From NCBI GenBank assembly GCA_051453625.1, contig JBOZIK010000001.1:272524207-272583585 (forward strand): DNA of 59,379 nucleotides. The letters run 5' to 3'. Shown here one piece after another: positions 33,930 through 46,700 of the stretch. The stretch comes from Welwitschia mirabilis. Taxonomy: Eukaryota; Gnetophyta; Gnetopsida; Welwitschiales. The position numbers were made by a program, and so were the translations under genes. The stretch's first letter is position 1, and the number at the start of each line of letters is the position of its first letter. The notes beneath the pieces were generated by a model that had not been told where the DNA came from, ran no database searches, and worked only from the letters and a program-made list of their open reading frames with translations.

Positions 33930-35400
33930 AATGTTGAATAATTGGTTTAGTGGTAAGTTTGCTACTATAGTGGAAAGTGGAGTAGGAAAAGCAAAGAATC
34001 CTAGGTAGTATAGGTCTTATATTTGATTAGGTAGAAGAGTTAATCTACATATAAGGGCATACCTGAGCATGTTGAAGAGATCTTTATTCATAAGCATAGG
34101 GGAGTATGTGGAAAAATGGACCCATTAGGGCTTTGAAGTGGTGGTTTCTACATACAAAAGAGGTTTTAATGGAGGGTCAAGATTAGTGAAAATGGTTTGT
34201 CTTCAAGAATTTTCAAGGTGAAGACATAGGCATTAGTAACCATATTGATTTTTTATTAAGCTAGCTATGAAGGAGTAAGAGATAGAGGATTATGAGCCAA
34301 TAGATTAAAATAATAGTATGGAAGTTTCGTTTATGAAATTTTTTGAATAAGATGAAACTTTAAAAGTTAGGACTACTCTAGATCATTCTGTAGAATGCAA
34401 GAATGTTTTAAATTTAGCCTAGTCAGGCAGTTTGTGTTAGTGTGGGTAAGACATAGCTTAGAAGCCATGTGAAGATAGGTAATAGTGACATGAACTAGGA
34501 TAGGATTTGTTCAAGTTATTACTCTTGCAAAGGGATTAGTGATTTTAAATTTGATTTAAAAGAGGATTTAAACATATTCATGGTAAGGAGCCCCTAGTTT
34601 TTTGGGGTGAAAGGGTTACCATTGGCTTGATAATGACCTAGACATGATTTTGGTAAAATATTCCAGAAACTATTGATCTAGGTAAAACTAAAGGAAGTGA
34701 GTCTCATTCTTTGTATTTAGATCTAGTTATAATTGGTGATTCAAGATTAGTGTTGAACTATTTTTGCACTTGGATTGACATTGAGATTATCTAAATCCTA
34801 AGAAAGTTTAAAATGTTACCCAAATTTGGAATAGACATAGTAGAGGTGAAGAATGAGAACATACTACTATCATATTTACTATGCTCTATGATAAGTCACT
34901 CAAAGAGATTCTTCCATCACACAAGTAGAATATTTATACCAAATGTGGTAGAAAAGACCACCTAGGAAGGTCTATCAAATGAAGCAATGTCAATTCTACA
35001 AGAAATTTAGGCACACAGAGAATAAGTGTAGAGTAAAAAAAGATGAAAAGGATTTTTAAATAGTCACTAAAAAGAGTAAAATACTACCTAGACACAAATC
35101 AAAGATGACTCAAAGTAAAAAAAAAACAATATTAGAACAATAAAGGTTCAATAGAAATGAGAAAAAAGAATAACAAATTGAGCCAAACCTAGTAAGGATG
35201 AAAATTGGCTAATAATTGTATCTCTCTTTCAAATGGTGATTCAACTAAATTAGGATCATACTATAATTATAAGAAATATAAAGAAGTAGTAACTATCAAA
35301 AATAAGAAAAAACCTTATGTAAAGATAAGCATGAGAAAGGAAGAAAATGAAAATATTACAAAATGGATCCCAAAGAACTCTGATAGATATGTTAAGTAAA
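33930..35400 (+). pseudogene. LINE ORF1, broken
   Basis: The RNA-binding protein of the element. Early blocks are weak: FNGGSRLVKMVCLQEF near 34170, LVFWGERVTIGL near 34600, and VLNYFCTWIDIEII near 34750. The decisive piece is VYQMKQCQFYKKFRHTENKC, ending at 35029. This is a CCHC knuckle whose second Cys is Tyr (TGC to TAC) and whose usual Gly before His is Arg (GGx to AGx), followed by a basic tail RVKKDEKDF. A 64-codon open Lys-rich frame at 35205-35399 is the C-terminal tail. Stops elsewhere break the frame. Confidence 0.75.
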
Positions 35401-35404
35401 GGCT

Positions 35405-36140
35405 CTAAGAAAAAGAATAAATGAATATTCTCTTAGAATAATTCACTAGTAGACATTAAGTAAAAATTTCATGCATCCAAGAGACTAAAATCTAGAGGAG
35501 GCATAACTTAACTACCTATAGAGTAGGAAGTGGAATGTCAAGTGGACTTTCAGCTATGAAAAAATGAAGGGAATTATAATGCTATTAAATAATGAGATAG
35601 ACTAAATTTGAATAGAAAGTAATAAATGGTTTTAAATCATGGTGGTCAAAGACTATGGATAATTAACACATATATGCCATAAAGCATGGTTTCAAAGAAT
35701 AAATTATGGGGACAAATTACAAAGAAGTTCAGGAAGAAAAACTTATTATAATTAAGGATTTTAACTAGATCTTGTTTGAATGGAAGAAATAATGAGAAAT
35801 ATAGTGGTAAAATTCAAGGATAAAAGAAATAAAATATTTCTTAAAATCCTTAGAGCTTATAGTCATGTCAATCCATCAAGTGTAGTTTATGTGGTCTACT
35901 AAAAGGAAGGGAAAGGATAGAATGATTTTGAAAATTGATAGAGCCCTACTATTAATGGAGTTTTTACAAGATACGAACTAGATTTTGATTGGGAAAGGAA
36001 GATGGTGCTTAATCCATAGAACACTCATTCTCTTCCATGATAGAAATAGGAGTAAGAGGCCTCATTTTACCTTTCAAAACATGTGGCTATAACAAGAAGA
36101 AGAAGTAGAGAAATTCATCTTAATGAAACTAGAATAAGGT
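35405..36140 (+). pseudogene. LINE endonuclease, broken
   Basis: The start reads MNILL-stop-N, the position of the N-terminal strand that normally carries the active-site Asn. NTYMP near 35665 stands at the conserved N.Y.P block. Near 35870-36090 the reading is VMSIHQV-stop-FMWSTKRKGKDRM, then KIDRALLLMEFLQDT and SKRPHFTFQNMWL. These are the late core: the F.WS.......L..RIDR segment, the WL..F position, and the RP.RFE.MWL exit. The SDH box itself is not legible. It precedes the RT in the expected order. Confidence 0.75.
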
Positions 36141-36639
36141 TAAGACTAATCTAATTAAAAATGTTTAGTAGAATTTACAAAGATTAAAGAGCTAGCTCAA
36201 AAAGTAAAGAAAGTTTTAGTAGAAGAAATTCTAGTAAAATAAAATACTAAACTAGGAAACTCATATTATTTAGTAGAAATCTACACATAGATGAATGGGG
36301 CAAGATCTATAATCTTCATAATATTTAGAAATAAGAAAAGAAGTATTAATTACAGAAATCTATACATATGAACTAAATGAAACATGGAGACAACCATATA
36401 AAGTACTATTTTAATGTTGTTAACTCAAGAAAGTAGTCTAGCATGATAAAGTCAATTTAGTGAAATAATAAAGTTCTATAAGAAATAGGAAGTTTGTAAA
36501 GCATTCTTGAATAGTCTCAAGGAACTTTATAATGAAGGCATAATATTAAAATCTTTTATAGTGTGGTTTGTGGCATGATGGGGGAGAATTTCCTTTAAGA
36601 TGAATGGATCAAAAGGAAGTTTGAAAGATTCTTAAGGGA

Positions 36640-37620
36640 ATAAAATTGAATGGATATTTTGATTTAGATGGCTAAACAGTGAAGTTTTTCAAAGTACTAA
36701 GGGTATATAGGAAATTTTGTTACTAAGTTTTTTAATTATGTAATATGAAATAGATCTTTTTATTATACTTGAAATAAAACCAATATATTATAATCCCAAA
36801 TAAGACTAAAGATGAAGATATTAGTGACTATAGATCCATAGGAGCATGCAGTCTAATTTATAGGCTTTTCTTAAAAATTCTAGTTAACAGAATTCATCCT
36901 CAGACGTAGGGCATTATCTGGAGGAATTAGGCTAGATTTATTGAAAATTAAAGTATTATATATCAAGTAACATTTAATTAGGAAATATAATATGTCTTAT
37001 GGATAAAATATCTCTCTTAAAAGCTTATTAGTTTGATTTTACAAATGAGAGAAACATTAAAATATACATTAAAAATTAATTATAAAACTCAAGGAAATTT
37101 TAACTCTAACAGGATCCTATAGTAGAGGTTCCCCTCTATATTTGTTTGTCATTGTCTTAGACATGATATAAAAGTACATCTAGTAGGAGAGGGGAGTGGG
37201 GCTAATGGTTCATAGTTTAAATATCTTATTTAATCATTTTATAAAAGATTCTATCATATTTTTAGAGGCTTATATCCAATAAATCAAGGCTATCAAGAAA
37301 GGGATAAAAACATTCACTGATGTGCAAGGGGTTGTAATAAGTTATTAAAAATATATATATTTTTTTTAAACACAATGAAAATTGTGTAGCAAGGTAGTAA
37401 AATAGCCCTTGGAAATGCTAAGGGGAAGAAAATAACTTTTGTTAAAAGTAAAGATAAGATGAAATTCCTAGAGTGTGATCTTTCTCTAGAGCAAAGGAAT
37501 TATCATTATCATAAATACTATATTATCTACAATGGTGAAGTATAGTGCATCTTACGATGTCCTACCAAAGAAGCTAAAAATTTTGTTAAATCATTTGGTT
37601 TGAAATTTCATTTGGATACC
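36640..37620 (+). pseudogene. LINE reverse transcriptase, broken
   Basis: The frame from 36661 reads DLDG-stop-TVKFFK (the PGPDG-x-x-x-FFK entry block). It continues as IIPNKTKDEDISDYRSIGA, CSLIYRLFLKILVNRIHP and RN-stop-ARFIEN, matching the I-P-K...D-x-R-P-I-S...I-x-K-I-L-x-x-R...P-x-Q-x-x-F-x block of LINE RTs. Two of the stops are TAG where Gln is expected. Downstream, about 37090-37200 has a damaged QGDPLSPYLF-like segment. I could not place the catalytic ADD box. Confidence 0.85.
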
Positions 37621-38242
37621 CAATAGATGAGGGATAATATTTCATGCAGTGGAATGAAAACAAATAGCTAAGTTAGTGAAAGAAAGAGGATGAAGGATCT
37701 AAGACATATGACATAGAGTTTTTTGTCCTATGCTTAAGATTATTATCAAGATATAAGAAGGAGTTTTTTATCATGAAAAAATCACTTGAAGAGAAAGTAT
37801 AAGATTTGGAATCTAGAAAAGAATAATTCCCCCTACTAGAAGGCTCTACATAAAGAAAGATAATTTTGGAGGAAATCTCTATCTTGTTCATTGGCAAAGG
37901 GAACATCTTGTTTTAGTACTTTAATTTTACTAATGGTAAGAATCCATTTAACTCTTAAAAGCTAAGGAGAATAAGAGGAGGACTATAAATATTAAGAGGA
38001 AGAAAGAAATTATTAAAACTTATTTATAAGCTACCAAGGAAAAGATAAGAAAATTAAAGAGGTAATAACTACTATAGGGAAAATTTTTAAAGGATTAAAT
38101 ATAGTGCCTAACAAAAATAACTCTTAACTAATTAATGATAGGTGGATTTTTCAAATGTAACATTAGTTAATAAGTATGAAAGTAATAAAAGTGTATTAGA
38201 TGCCTAGAGAAAAAGGGTCATGAAAAAGTACACAATTCTTAA

Positions 38243-38400
38243 ATGGCTATTCTGGAAGAACAAAGTGCTAATAGTAATAAGGTTGAGGCATAATGGTGTA
38301 AGAGTTTCAAAAAAATGCCTAGCATGTGAAGGTGTAGAAATAATGTAAAATCTATTTTGAGACTATTCCTTTATGACTAAGGTATGGATGAAAGTGGACA
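38243..38400 (+). pseudogene. zf-RVT-like C-terminal domain of LINE
   Basis: WLFWKNKVLIVIRLRHNG, then VRVSKKCLACEGVEIM-stop-NLF-stop-DYSFMTKVW. This follows the zf-RVT pattern: an aromatic-rich start, R..L..RG, C-x-x-C, then E...HLF..C.....W. The CLAC pair is intact, the His is Asn, and the last Cys is Tyr. Its position about 1.4 kb after the RT entry block is right for this domain. Confidence 0.75.
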
Positions 38401-40018
38401 AGAAGGCTACCTATGATAGAATTCTTCTTGTGATGCATAAAAGCTATGAGGTTATGTTTTGATTCTTATAGAGGATGTGAAATAACCACGTATTTTCTAG
38501 GATGGCATCAAGTTCATGAGAAATAAAAATCTTCATCCTAATAAGGATTAAAGTTCATTGTATAATAAAGAAAATAAAGAAGCATCTCGCTATGAACTTG
38601 TAAATACTACAAAATTTAAAAGCAATGAGGATCTTTAGCATCAAATGCAATATTTTTTATGCGAGGTACTAGTCAAGTTAAAGAGCAACATAAGTTTTAT
38701 TCTAGCTAAGGAAGTTGTGAAGGAGATGCTCATGGTTGAAAGAAGAAGGATTTTGATGGCCTCAAACTTAATTACATGGCTCATAGGCCCAAGAAAAGAA
38801 GGATATTTAGTAATCCATTATTTCTATGAAAATATGATGTAGATCATTTTTTTGAGTGTATGACATCTAGAAATCAAAAGAACACATCTAAAAAGTATAC
38901 TTGAAGTAGATTTAGACTTAATAGATTTATCATTAAAAATAGGAATAGCTCCAAACTTAGAGGGATACTCTTCAATTTATTATTTTCTTTAAGGAAAGAA
39001 AGAAGACTCAAATTTTTACTATTCTTCATTAAGAAGCTAAAGGAGAAGATCAACAAAGAATACTCAAGCCTCACTTATATGCTTAGGTATTTTATAAAGA
39101 AAGAGAAAATGGAAGCCAAATAGATACAACAAAGGCAATAAAAGAGAGAAGAATATGAGCACATTAGAACTTGTAGTTCCATTGACATTAGAAGGCAAAG
39201 GCACCCTTCACAAAAAGTTTTTGAGGCTAGGGAAGCCCACTAGGAAGAGAAAGTGAAATATTATAAGGTACAGTTTAATTGGAATCCAACCCAAAACTAG
39301 TAGATCCCAAGCAGGAAAAGGAAGCTAAAGTAAAGAATAAATCCTTATCTAACTTGGACATAATTATCATAAGTAACAATAAGGGTGAAATAGATCCAAC
39401 CTCCTTGTAGAGTGGATAACAATAAAGATGTAACATGTAAGCTAGACAAAAGGCTTCTGGAGAATTAAATACCTTAGATGAATATGAGGACTTTGACTAT
39501 CAGGAGTAAAGTTCTAAAATTTAAACTAAAGAAGTAAAGCATGATGTTAGATTTCAATTTCCATGCTAGGTAGACTATTTTGAAATCTAAGGTATAATCT
39601 AAGAATGTTAAGATAGGATATCATCTCTTCTCAAAAGAAGCTTATTCTTACATGGCATCCAAACAAGAATAGGTATAGGGAAATAGGGGTAGCAAAACAA
39701 AGGGGTTAAAATTAAAGATACAAAATATGTCCTAATGAATGACAATGTGTGAAGGGCTAATAGTAAGAGGTTATTTAATCAGTTAGTTAAAAAGTATGCA
39801 AGATGATTTTATTAATTACTCTTCCAATATTTTTCTATTTATGTTATCCTGTTTAATTCTTGTTTTCTTATTTTGATTCTGTATACTTTGTCATATGCTC
39901 CTAGGTTTAACCCACTTTCTATATGGGATTGAATTCAAGTAAGTAAGAGATTGCTCTTATAGATGAATAGTTTTTGACTCTCTAATTTTTAGTTACATAA
40001 AGAAACTATACAAATAAA
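38401..40018 (+). other. LINE C-terminal tail and 3' untranslated region
   Basis: It includes one open 65-codon frame (38645-38842), whose Lys/Arg/Met-rich product matches nothing I know, and then non-coding sequence to the tail. Similarity to the other LINE's tail region is not obvious. Confidence 0.5.
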
Positions 40019-40038
40019 TTACCCCACCACCCAAAAAA
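40019..40038 (+). other. LINE 3' end: C-rich motif plus short poly(A)
   Basis: TTACCCCACCACCC is directly followed by nine A. An A-tail preceded by a C-rich motif marks the 3' terminus of the element and its polarity. Confidence 0.7.
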
Positions 40039-42689
40039 AAAGTAGTTTAGTAAGAATGTCATTTTGGTTCTTATCTCTTTATTTTAGTGATTTATTTTTA
40101 AGGCGATGCATATTGAACAAATGAATAATCAATCATAATTTATTGTGTTTAAATTTATAATTATTATAGATAGCTTATTAATGTGATTTTTTAAATAATT
40201 TTTTTTTATAATTAGTAATAATAGAGTAGTAATTCTACATCTTCTCTAATAAATATATCAATATTACATGCTCTAAAGATCTGAAAAATTGGAAGAAATA
40301 TTTTATTTTTCCTTTATGTAGAAAATATCTATTACTTTTTATTCAATGTTAATCATGTATTAGATCTATATTAGGTTTTTAATATTCTAGGAATTTAATT
40401 TTATTTTATCATATCTTACACCAATCTTTGGAAATGGGTTTTAGATAAAATTTAAAAGAAGATATATGAAAATCTAATAAGCTTTTACTTGTAAGAAAAC
40501 CATGGTATGTAAGTATATTTTGACTTCTAGTTAATAATTATTCTTCTTATTAGACTCACTTTCAACAAGCTTATAAAATTTTGAATGCTACTTTAATAAG
40601 ATTTATATGATTAGCATGTAATTTCAAAAAGTGTATTACTATAGTATCTTGGAATATTTATTGTATTCTAAAAAATATTGGTGGGTTACATACTATAAAT
40701 TATTTTTATCAAGTTTGAGTTCTATGTTATAAATATTTTTTTCAATTAGTTAATAAATCTTATTTATTCATGTATTTACCTATAATTAGATTATTTAGTC
40801 CATTTTCCAAACATCATTTTATCTTGAAAGATATTGATTCTATAAGTTAGATGGTCTTGTCACATAGAAGTAACATAGGAGGTATGTTTTTAAACCATCT
40901 AGAAGACATGAAAATCCATTCATCCTCTTCTATATTTGTAAGGTATTATACTTAATTAATGTTTCAAGGTATAAATCAATGATGATTTTCTTTATTTAAA
41001 TTATTAATGGCATGCCATTTTACCAAGTTAGACTTAAGGTGGTTTTAAAAAGGAATCTTTTCCTTTTAATTTTTATTCATTTTTAAGGAAAGGGGATTAT
41101 ATAGATAAAAATTTAAAAGTTCTATAGATCATTCACAATAATGCACCTTACTTATTTCAAGATAAAGACTTTTTTAGAACATAGTTTCTAGCTAACTAAT
41201 AATGACAATCCATAGGTGATACTTTCAAGTGGAAAAACAAATTACATTTATTCTATTTTAAAATGTAAAAATTTCATAACTTTATTTACTTCATCTAAAA
41301 TACTCTTAAGTGGAAATCTTCATCAAGAAATCCTATTTTTATTCAATTTAAAAATTACTATATATACCTAAAGTAAAGCATTTTATTTAGTATCTGTTAC
41401 ATCATATACTTCTTTAAGGATTTTATTTGCTTCATTTAAGAATTGTTTTATCATTTCTCTTCTCTTGTGGATTGGGTAAACATTTTATTGTTTATTATTA
41501 AAAAATAAGTATATTAAAAGCTTAAAATTTCATGTAGGAGTAGCCAATGTTATATTTCTTAGAAAAAAGCCATTATTCATATTTTAAAAGAGATGTTAGC
41601 AATGGACCTTTATACAAGGTTGAAAATAAAGCTAATGAGAAGAGACTATTAAAATTTTCTTAAAAGAAATGTAATTATCATGAAACTCATTAGAGAAAAT
41701 ATCATTTTTATGAATATTTTAAAAGTAAAATACAAGAATTATCTTACTAGAATTTCGTGACATCTAGATTCTATTTTAAGGGATGTGACCAATATTAAAT
41801 AGATAAAGAGTAAAGGAAACTTATGTCCAACTAAAACATCTATGAAGCTAATCCCAACTTAATTAAGTAACCTTAAAATGTCAAACATTATGATGAAAAA
41901 ACTTATTAACATTGAAATGTTAGAAAAGTAGTTGTAAAAGATCTATCTAAACTAAATACAATTCAATAAAAAATCCCTTAATAAACAAGACAATAAAATG
42001 CAAAGGCAACTTTATGTATTATTTGGATTTTTCATGTTTTAGAAAAATGCTAAAACTAACTAAATGGAGAATTAATGATTTAAATAAGGTTAATACTATG
42101 TAATCTTTAATTAACTAGTAAAATTTATGTATATGCTTCATTGGTTTTATAATTATGAAAAGGAATATTATTAGGCCAACTTCATAATGCTCCTTCCTCA
42201 GAAAGCATAACCTTATTAATCTTTTACTGAAGATGAGATTAAGCATGCATATCTTCTAAATAATGAAGAAAAACATTATGTTTATATTAAATAAATTTTC
42301 TAATAAGAATAATACCTCTTAATAAGAGCCTAGATATCCTTAATTAGAATTATATCCCTTTGAGCTAGGCTCATTACTATTATTTCAGCAAAAAGTGTAT
42401 GTGAAAGATTTAAGAAAGAGAGGAAAATAGGAACTTTATTACCAATAATCTTATGAGGAGCCAAAATTAATTTATTTATGGATTTTCAAGAATTTAAAAT
42501 GACTTGTAAATAGGATAATTATTAAAGACAAAAAATATCTTGAGAGAAAATAACATTAGAAAAGCTTATTTCTTAAGATGATGAATACTTTAGAGTAGAA
42601 TTGAAAATGAAATTGTGAACGATAATATTTCAATGTTTATTTTCCTTAAAACATTTAATAATACACTTTATAATAATAGCATTTTATTT
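40039..42689. other. Unassigned AT-rich sequence
   Basis: No convincing coding blocks on either strand. Around 42370-42480 the minus strand gives LAPHKIIGNKVPIFLSFLN, which looks protein-like but cannot be assigned. It is probably degraded transposon sequence. Confidence 0.4.
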
Positions 42690-43189
42690 ATATTGAAAAA
42701 GGTGGTGGGGTTGGGGAAGTGGACAAGAGAAAAAGAGAAAGAGGAAATGAATTCTTAAGTGATCCATTTTACCTACTTTATAGTATTTATATCAAAAAGA
42801 TCTTTTAAATCTAAACTTTTTTGGTTAAGAAATGTAAATAAATTCTTCTAATGATTTATTTATTCTAGTACAACCCATATTAATCAGAGTAAAATAAGAA
42901 GAGTACAAGAAAAGATATAAGATATTCTTTTCATGAACCAATATGCTACCTATCAAGTTTAGCCGTTTGGAATCCCAAATGTTAATTTTCTTTTGAATTG
43001 TTTTTGAATCCCACTATCATAGTTGATTCTTAAAAACTTGAAAATAAAGAAAATGTTTAGAATTTTGAAAATCTTCTTAAGATGAATACTTTATTATTCG
43101 ATAATTCATATGAAAAATTTTAACAATCCTTTTTATAAAGAGCTAAATTTTTCCAATTGATTTTAAGCCTAAAATCTTATGGAATATAT

Positions 43190-43890
43190 CCTGAAAAGAT
43201 AATGTTATCTTAAATATCATGTACTAAGAATAAGAAAAGAGAAAAGTGATAATTACATAATTAGCTATCTTTATTTAAAGGATGAAGTCCATATAGAGAA
43301 TAAATTTTGAAATGATTACTAATAAGATATCTTAAAGCACTGGCTCCTAAAGTGTAGAGATAAGAAAAAAAAGAAAACTTTGATGAATGAAATCTTTTAT
43401 AATAAATCATTGGAAAGAGGCCCCATTAATAATTATCATAGCCATAAGAATCTATAAACAATGTTTAACTTGTAAACAAACTTCTTATTAGAGCTAAGTC
43501 TTTCTATTAGGGTTAGTATAAAAGACTAATAACTCATATTATATGCCTATTCATAGTTAACCCTAAGGAAGGTAATATTTTTATTAACTCTTCTATTTTA
43601 GTTTCATTAGTTTGCCAATGTAAGAAGATTATTAAAAATGTACCTATCCTTAATAAATGTATCATATTCTATTCTATTAATTAAGTGAATCTTAGCTTTT
43701 AAATCTTATAGTTAAAAATTTGGCTACGATCTTATATGATGTGTTGAGAACATTATGGGTCTTTAATTTCATACTTTAAGACAATGACTATCCTTAGAAG
43801 TAACTTTAGTTTCTTCATAATTAATTAAGTTTCCAACATAAAGTTCTCTAAATCCTTTTTGTGTTACCTCAAATAATTAAGCTTCTATTA
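43190..43890 (-). pseudogene. Third LINE reverse transcriptase, broken
   Basis: The minus strand from about 43870 reads KGFRELYVGN, KVTSKDSHCLKV-stop-N-stop-RPIMF (the D-x-R-P-I-S block, both stops probably former Trp). Then, across frames, there are KIVAKFLTIRFK, INRIEYDTFIKDRYIFNNLLTL (the P-x-Q-x-x-F-I-x-x-R-x-I block) and, near 43400, INGASFQ-stop-FIIKGFIHQSFLFFL, the degraded region around (R)QG-x-P-x-x-x-x-L-F. The order is right for a LINE RT. No catalytic Asp box is legible. Confidence 0.7.
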
Positions 43891-44499
43891 TGTTCTAATT
43901 CCTTTTATATAGGTACAAGAATATTATTAATTATAGCATATTTATCATTTAGAAAAGAAAATCAAGCATGCTTAAGCTCCTTAAGAGAAAGGGATTTATC
44001 AAGATCATTTATTATGATATAAAAGAAAACATCAAATAAATCCTTCTAAATCCAATCATGCATTTATATTAAAATTATACTTAATTCTAAATAGACTTCT
44101 ACAATGATTATATAATGTTTTTTATGGGTTAGAGTCTTTTGTTTAAGTCTATCAATTAGAGATAACAAACAAAAACTTAGTATAAGAAATAAAGAGATAT
44201 TTCAAGAATGAAAAAAATTCTTTTTTGCAATAATATTTATTATGTAGCCAAAAAGCTCTAGTTTTTAGAAGATATCCTCAAGAATTCATCATATAAATTC
44301 CTTTAAAATCTTGATCATCATTCAAGTTAAGTCTATGAAATTGCTAAATGATATAATTTTGATTATCTTCTTACTACCTCAAGAATTTTTCTTATGATGT
44401 CTTTTTTCTCTTGGTAAGAGTTTTTCATATCTTCTAGCATAATTGGGTATTCTGTTATAGCTTTTTTCCTAATTTTTACATTTCTCTTCTATAGAAATA

Positions 44500-45310
44500 T
44501 TTATTAAAAAAATTAGACATATTGCAAATAGAAGTTAAAAAATGATTACCCTTTTAAGTGTTGATTGATGAAGTATTAAATCTTAAGTGATATTTTTGTT
44601 TAGAAAGTTTCTAAGAGTTATCAATGTTAATTGAGAGGGAAACTTTCCTATATGTAAGAAAAATGTAAATTTTAGATAATTACAAGCTAAAAGATAGACT
44701 CTATTAAGGAATTTAAAGATAAATTTTCCTTGGGTTCTAAAGTATTTTCAATTAAAGAAGTTGGAATGATTCCTAAAAAGCTAAGAGATAGGATCAAAGA
44801 GTTTTATTTTTCAAATATAACTAAATTTCAAGATTTTAGGATCCCAGTATAGAGGAGAGTCCAAAATATATTAAATATATTTTTTGTAAAAAATAATATC
44901 TCAAAATAGTAATCTAGCTAATTTAATAAGGTAAGATGTAAGAAATTTCTAAAAACTATACATTTTTCACAACATATTTAGAACATAAATGCTACATAAC
45001 TTAAGCAAAATATCATATGCTTTTATGTGCAAGTAAGTTACATGATGACCAATATATTTTTCATTATTGATGATGGAAGATTTAAAACAATTATGTAATA
45101 GAATGAGAACATTTTTCTAACCTTTGAGATAATTGGTTGTCACATGAAAATTCTTAAAAGAAATAGCTTTAAAAGTAAATAATATCTTAAAAAATTATTT
45201 TTAATATCTTATAATTTAAGTATCTTAGAAAAACATCATTGTCTACAAAGGAATTCTTAAAAACATACTTTCTTATGGGTTTTAATAAACCCCTAACATT
45301 CCATGTAGTA
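44500..45310 (-). pseudogene. Third LINE endonuclease, broken
   Basis: The minus strand near 45303 starts TWNVRGLLKPIRKYVFKN, the N-terminal block of EEP endonucleases with the Asn of the active site present. The remainder is full of stops; LFPSSI and ILGS-like fragments cannot be placed. The assignment rests on the start motif and on its place about 1.4 kb upstream of the RT. Confidence 0.6.
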
Positions 45311-46700
45311 AACTTACTTATGGAAGGGGTATAATGAAAGAACCTTTCATGGAACCTTCATTGTAATCATTTCTAAGATAAAAATATGAACTAATTGTTT
45401 TTTATAAAATTTTCACTTAGTATCAAAAATTAATTATACCTAATCCCATTTAAAAAAGAAATTGGTTAAGGGGAAGGTTCTCATCTTCTTCATGAAGAAA
45501 AACCATTTCTCTCTTTTCTGGATAAATATCCATGTTAATTTTCTTCTTAGTTTTACATGTACATTGAATAGGCGGATCTTGTAAATACATATCCACTATA
45601 TCTAAAATGAGAAATGTCAAGGATTATATTATTAAAAAGTTCTTATTGTCAATTATGTTAGACGTTTGATCTTTTAGAAGAGATTTGTTGGCAAGAAACT
45701 TAGTGAAATTCTCTTTTTTAAGTCCCTTATTAGCACATTCAAAACACTTATTTATTAAAAGCAATAAGTATCTTACTTCTTATTCATGTTTATAAGTACT
45801 TACTTGACATTTTATCACCTCTAAAAGAGATTTGATAAGATTCACTTAAAGCCACATCCTCGTACTTATACCATTATTCTTCTATTATAAATATTTTAAG
45901 GGTCTTAGTCATGTGACAAATAAAGGATCATAAAGACAATGATAAGTAGAGAAACTATACTCACATTAGAATTTGTAAATTTACATTAACTACTTTAGAA
46001 CTGCGATTTGAAGTTAATAAAATAAGAAAAATGCCTTTAATACATTACGACCTAATTTTCTTATTTTCTTTATTATTCAAGTTTGCATCAAAGAGAAGGC
46101 TAAAATCACTGCTTAAAAATTATGAATTAAGATCTCTTAGATCTCTATAGCTACCTAAATAGTACATAATAAGCTATAAACCAATTATGGAATTAAATTC
46201 ACCCAATAAAATAATTTATAAGATGATCCTTATAAAGTTGATTATTTTGACTAAAAGGCCAATCCTCAAGTATTATTGATTTGTTCAAGATTATAAAGTA
46301 TAATGTAATACTTTACCTTTTTCTTTTTGTTTTACATAATCTACCAAACTTTTAAAAAACTAATAAAAATTAAAAATACTTAAAAATATTTAAAAAGGAA
46401 AATAAAAAAATAAAAAATTTAAAAATAAATATAAAGTTAAAAAAATTAACAATTCCATCATCATTATAAATTACCATTGCTAGGAGACCATAAAGGAAAT
46501 TTCCATCTGCAAAATAAAGAACCTAAAGTCAATGTAATAAAGACAAAGAGAATATTCCCCTAAAAATTAAAATTATTTCATCATAAATTGAAAAATAAAA
46601 TTTTCATCATAAATTACAAGATGAATAGAGCCAGTGGCCCCATTACTTTCTTATTACATGTTCTTTAAATTATTTAAAAAATAAAATGACAAATTCAAAG
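45311..46700 (-). pseudogene. Third LINE ORF1, strongly eroded
   Basis: On the minus strand about 45780-45700 there are cysteine-rich pieces: CQVSTYKHE (Tyr at a Cys position) and INKCFECANKG. They occur where tandem knuckles sit in the first LINE, followed by a Lys/Glu-rich tail (KTKKKINMDIYPEKREM near 45520). The remaining upstream sequence to 46700 gives only fragments such as DLRDLNS. The function is inferred from position and the Cys pattern. Confidence 0.45.

Larger units (their letters stand above)
33896..40038 (+). mobile_element. Plus-strand L1-like LINE, inactive
   Basis: Parts in order: ORF1 ending in a CCHC knuckle (34988-35029), endonuclease (from about 35410), RT (about 36640-37600), a zinc-finger-like C-terminus (38243-38390), and a 3' end reading ATAAATTACCCCACCACCC followed by nine A at 40030-40038. 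The length of about 6.1 kb fits a plant L1. The 5' boundary is approximate and no target-site duplication was recognised. It is a different copy, and probably a different subfamily, from the minus-strand LINE at 3.3-9.1 kb, as the sequence similarity is low. Confidence 0.88.
42690..46700 (-). mobile_element. Third LINE remnant, minus strand
   Basis: On the minus strand: poorly preserved ORF1 (about 46700-45600), an endonuclease start with WNVRGLLKPIRK (from 45303 down), RT blocks (about 43890-43190), and a possible 3' end at about 42690-42725 reading CCCCAACCCCACCACC then a T/A-rich run. The C-rich 3' motif resembles those of the two other LINEs. Erosion is worse than in those two, and the distance from RT to the supposed end is short (about 0.5 kb), so part of the C-terminus may be deleted. 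Confidence 0.7.

Noticed and set aside
37673-39074. Minus-strand frames of 77 and 66 codons near 37.7 and 38.9 kb
   Set aside because: They are antisense to the plus-strand LINE, Ser/Phe-rich without motifs, and typical shadows of A-rich sense sequence.
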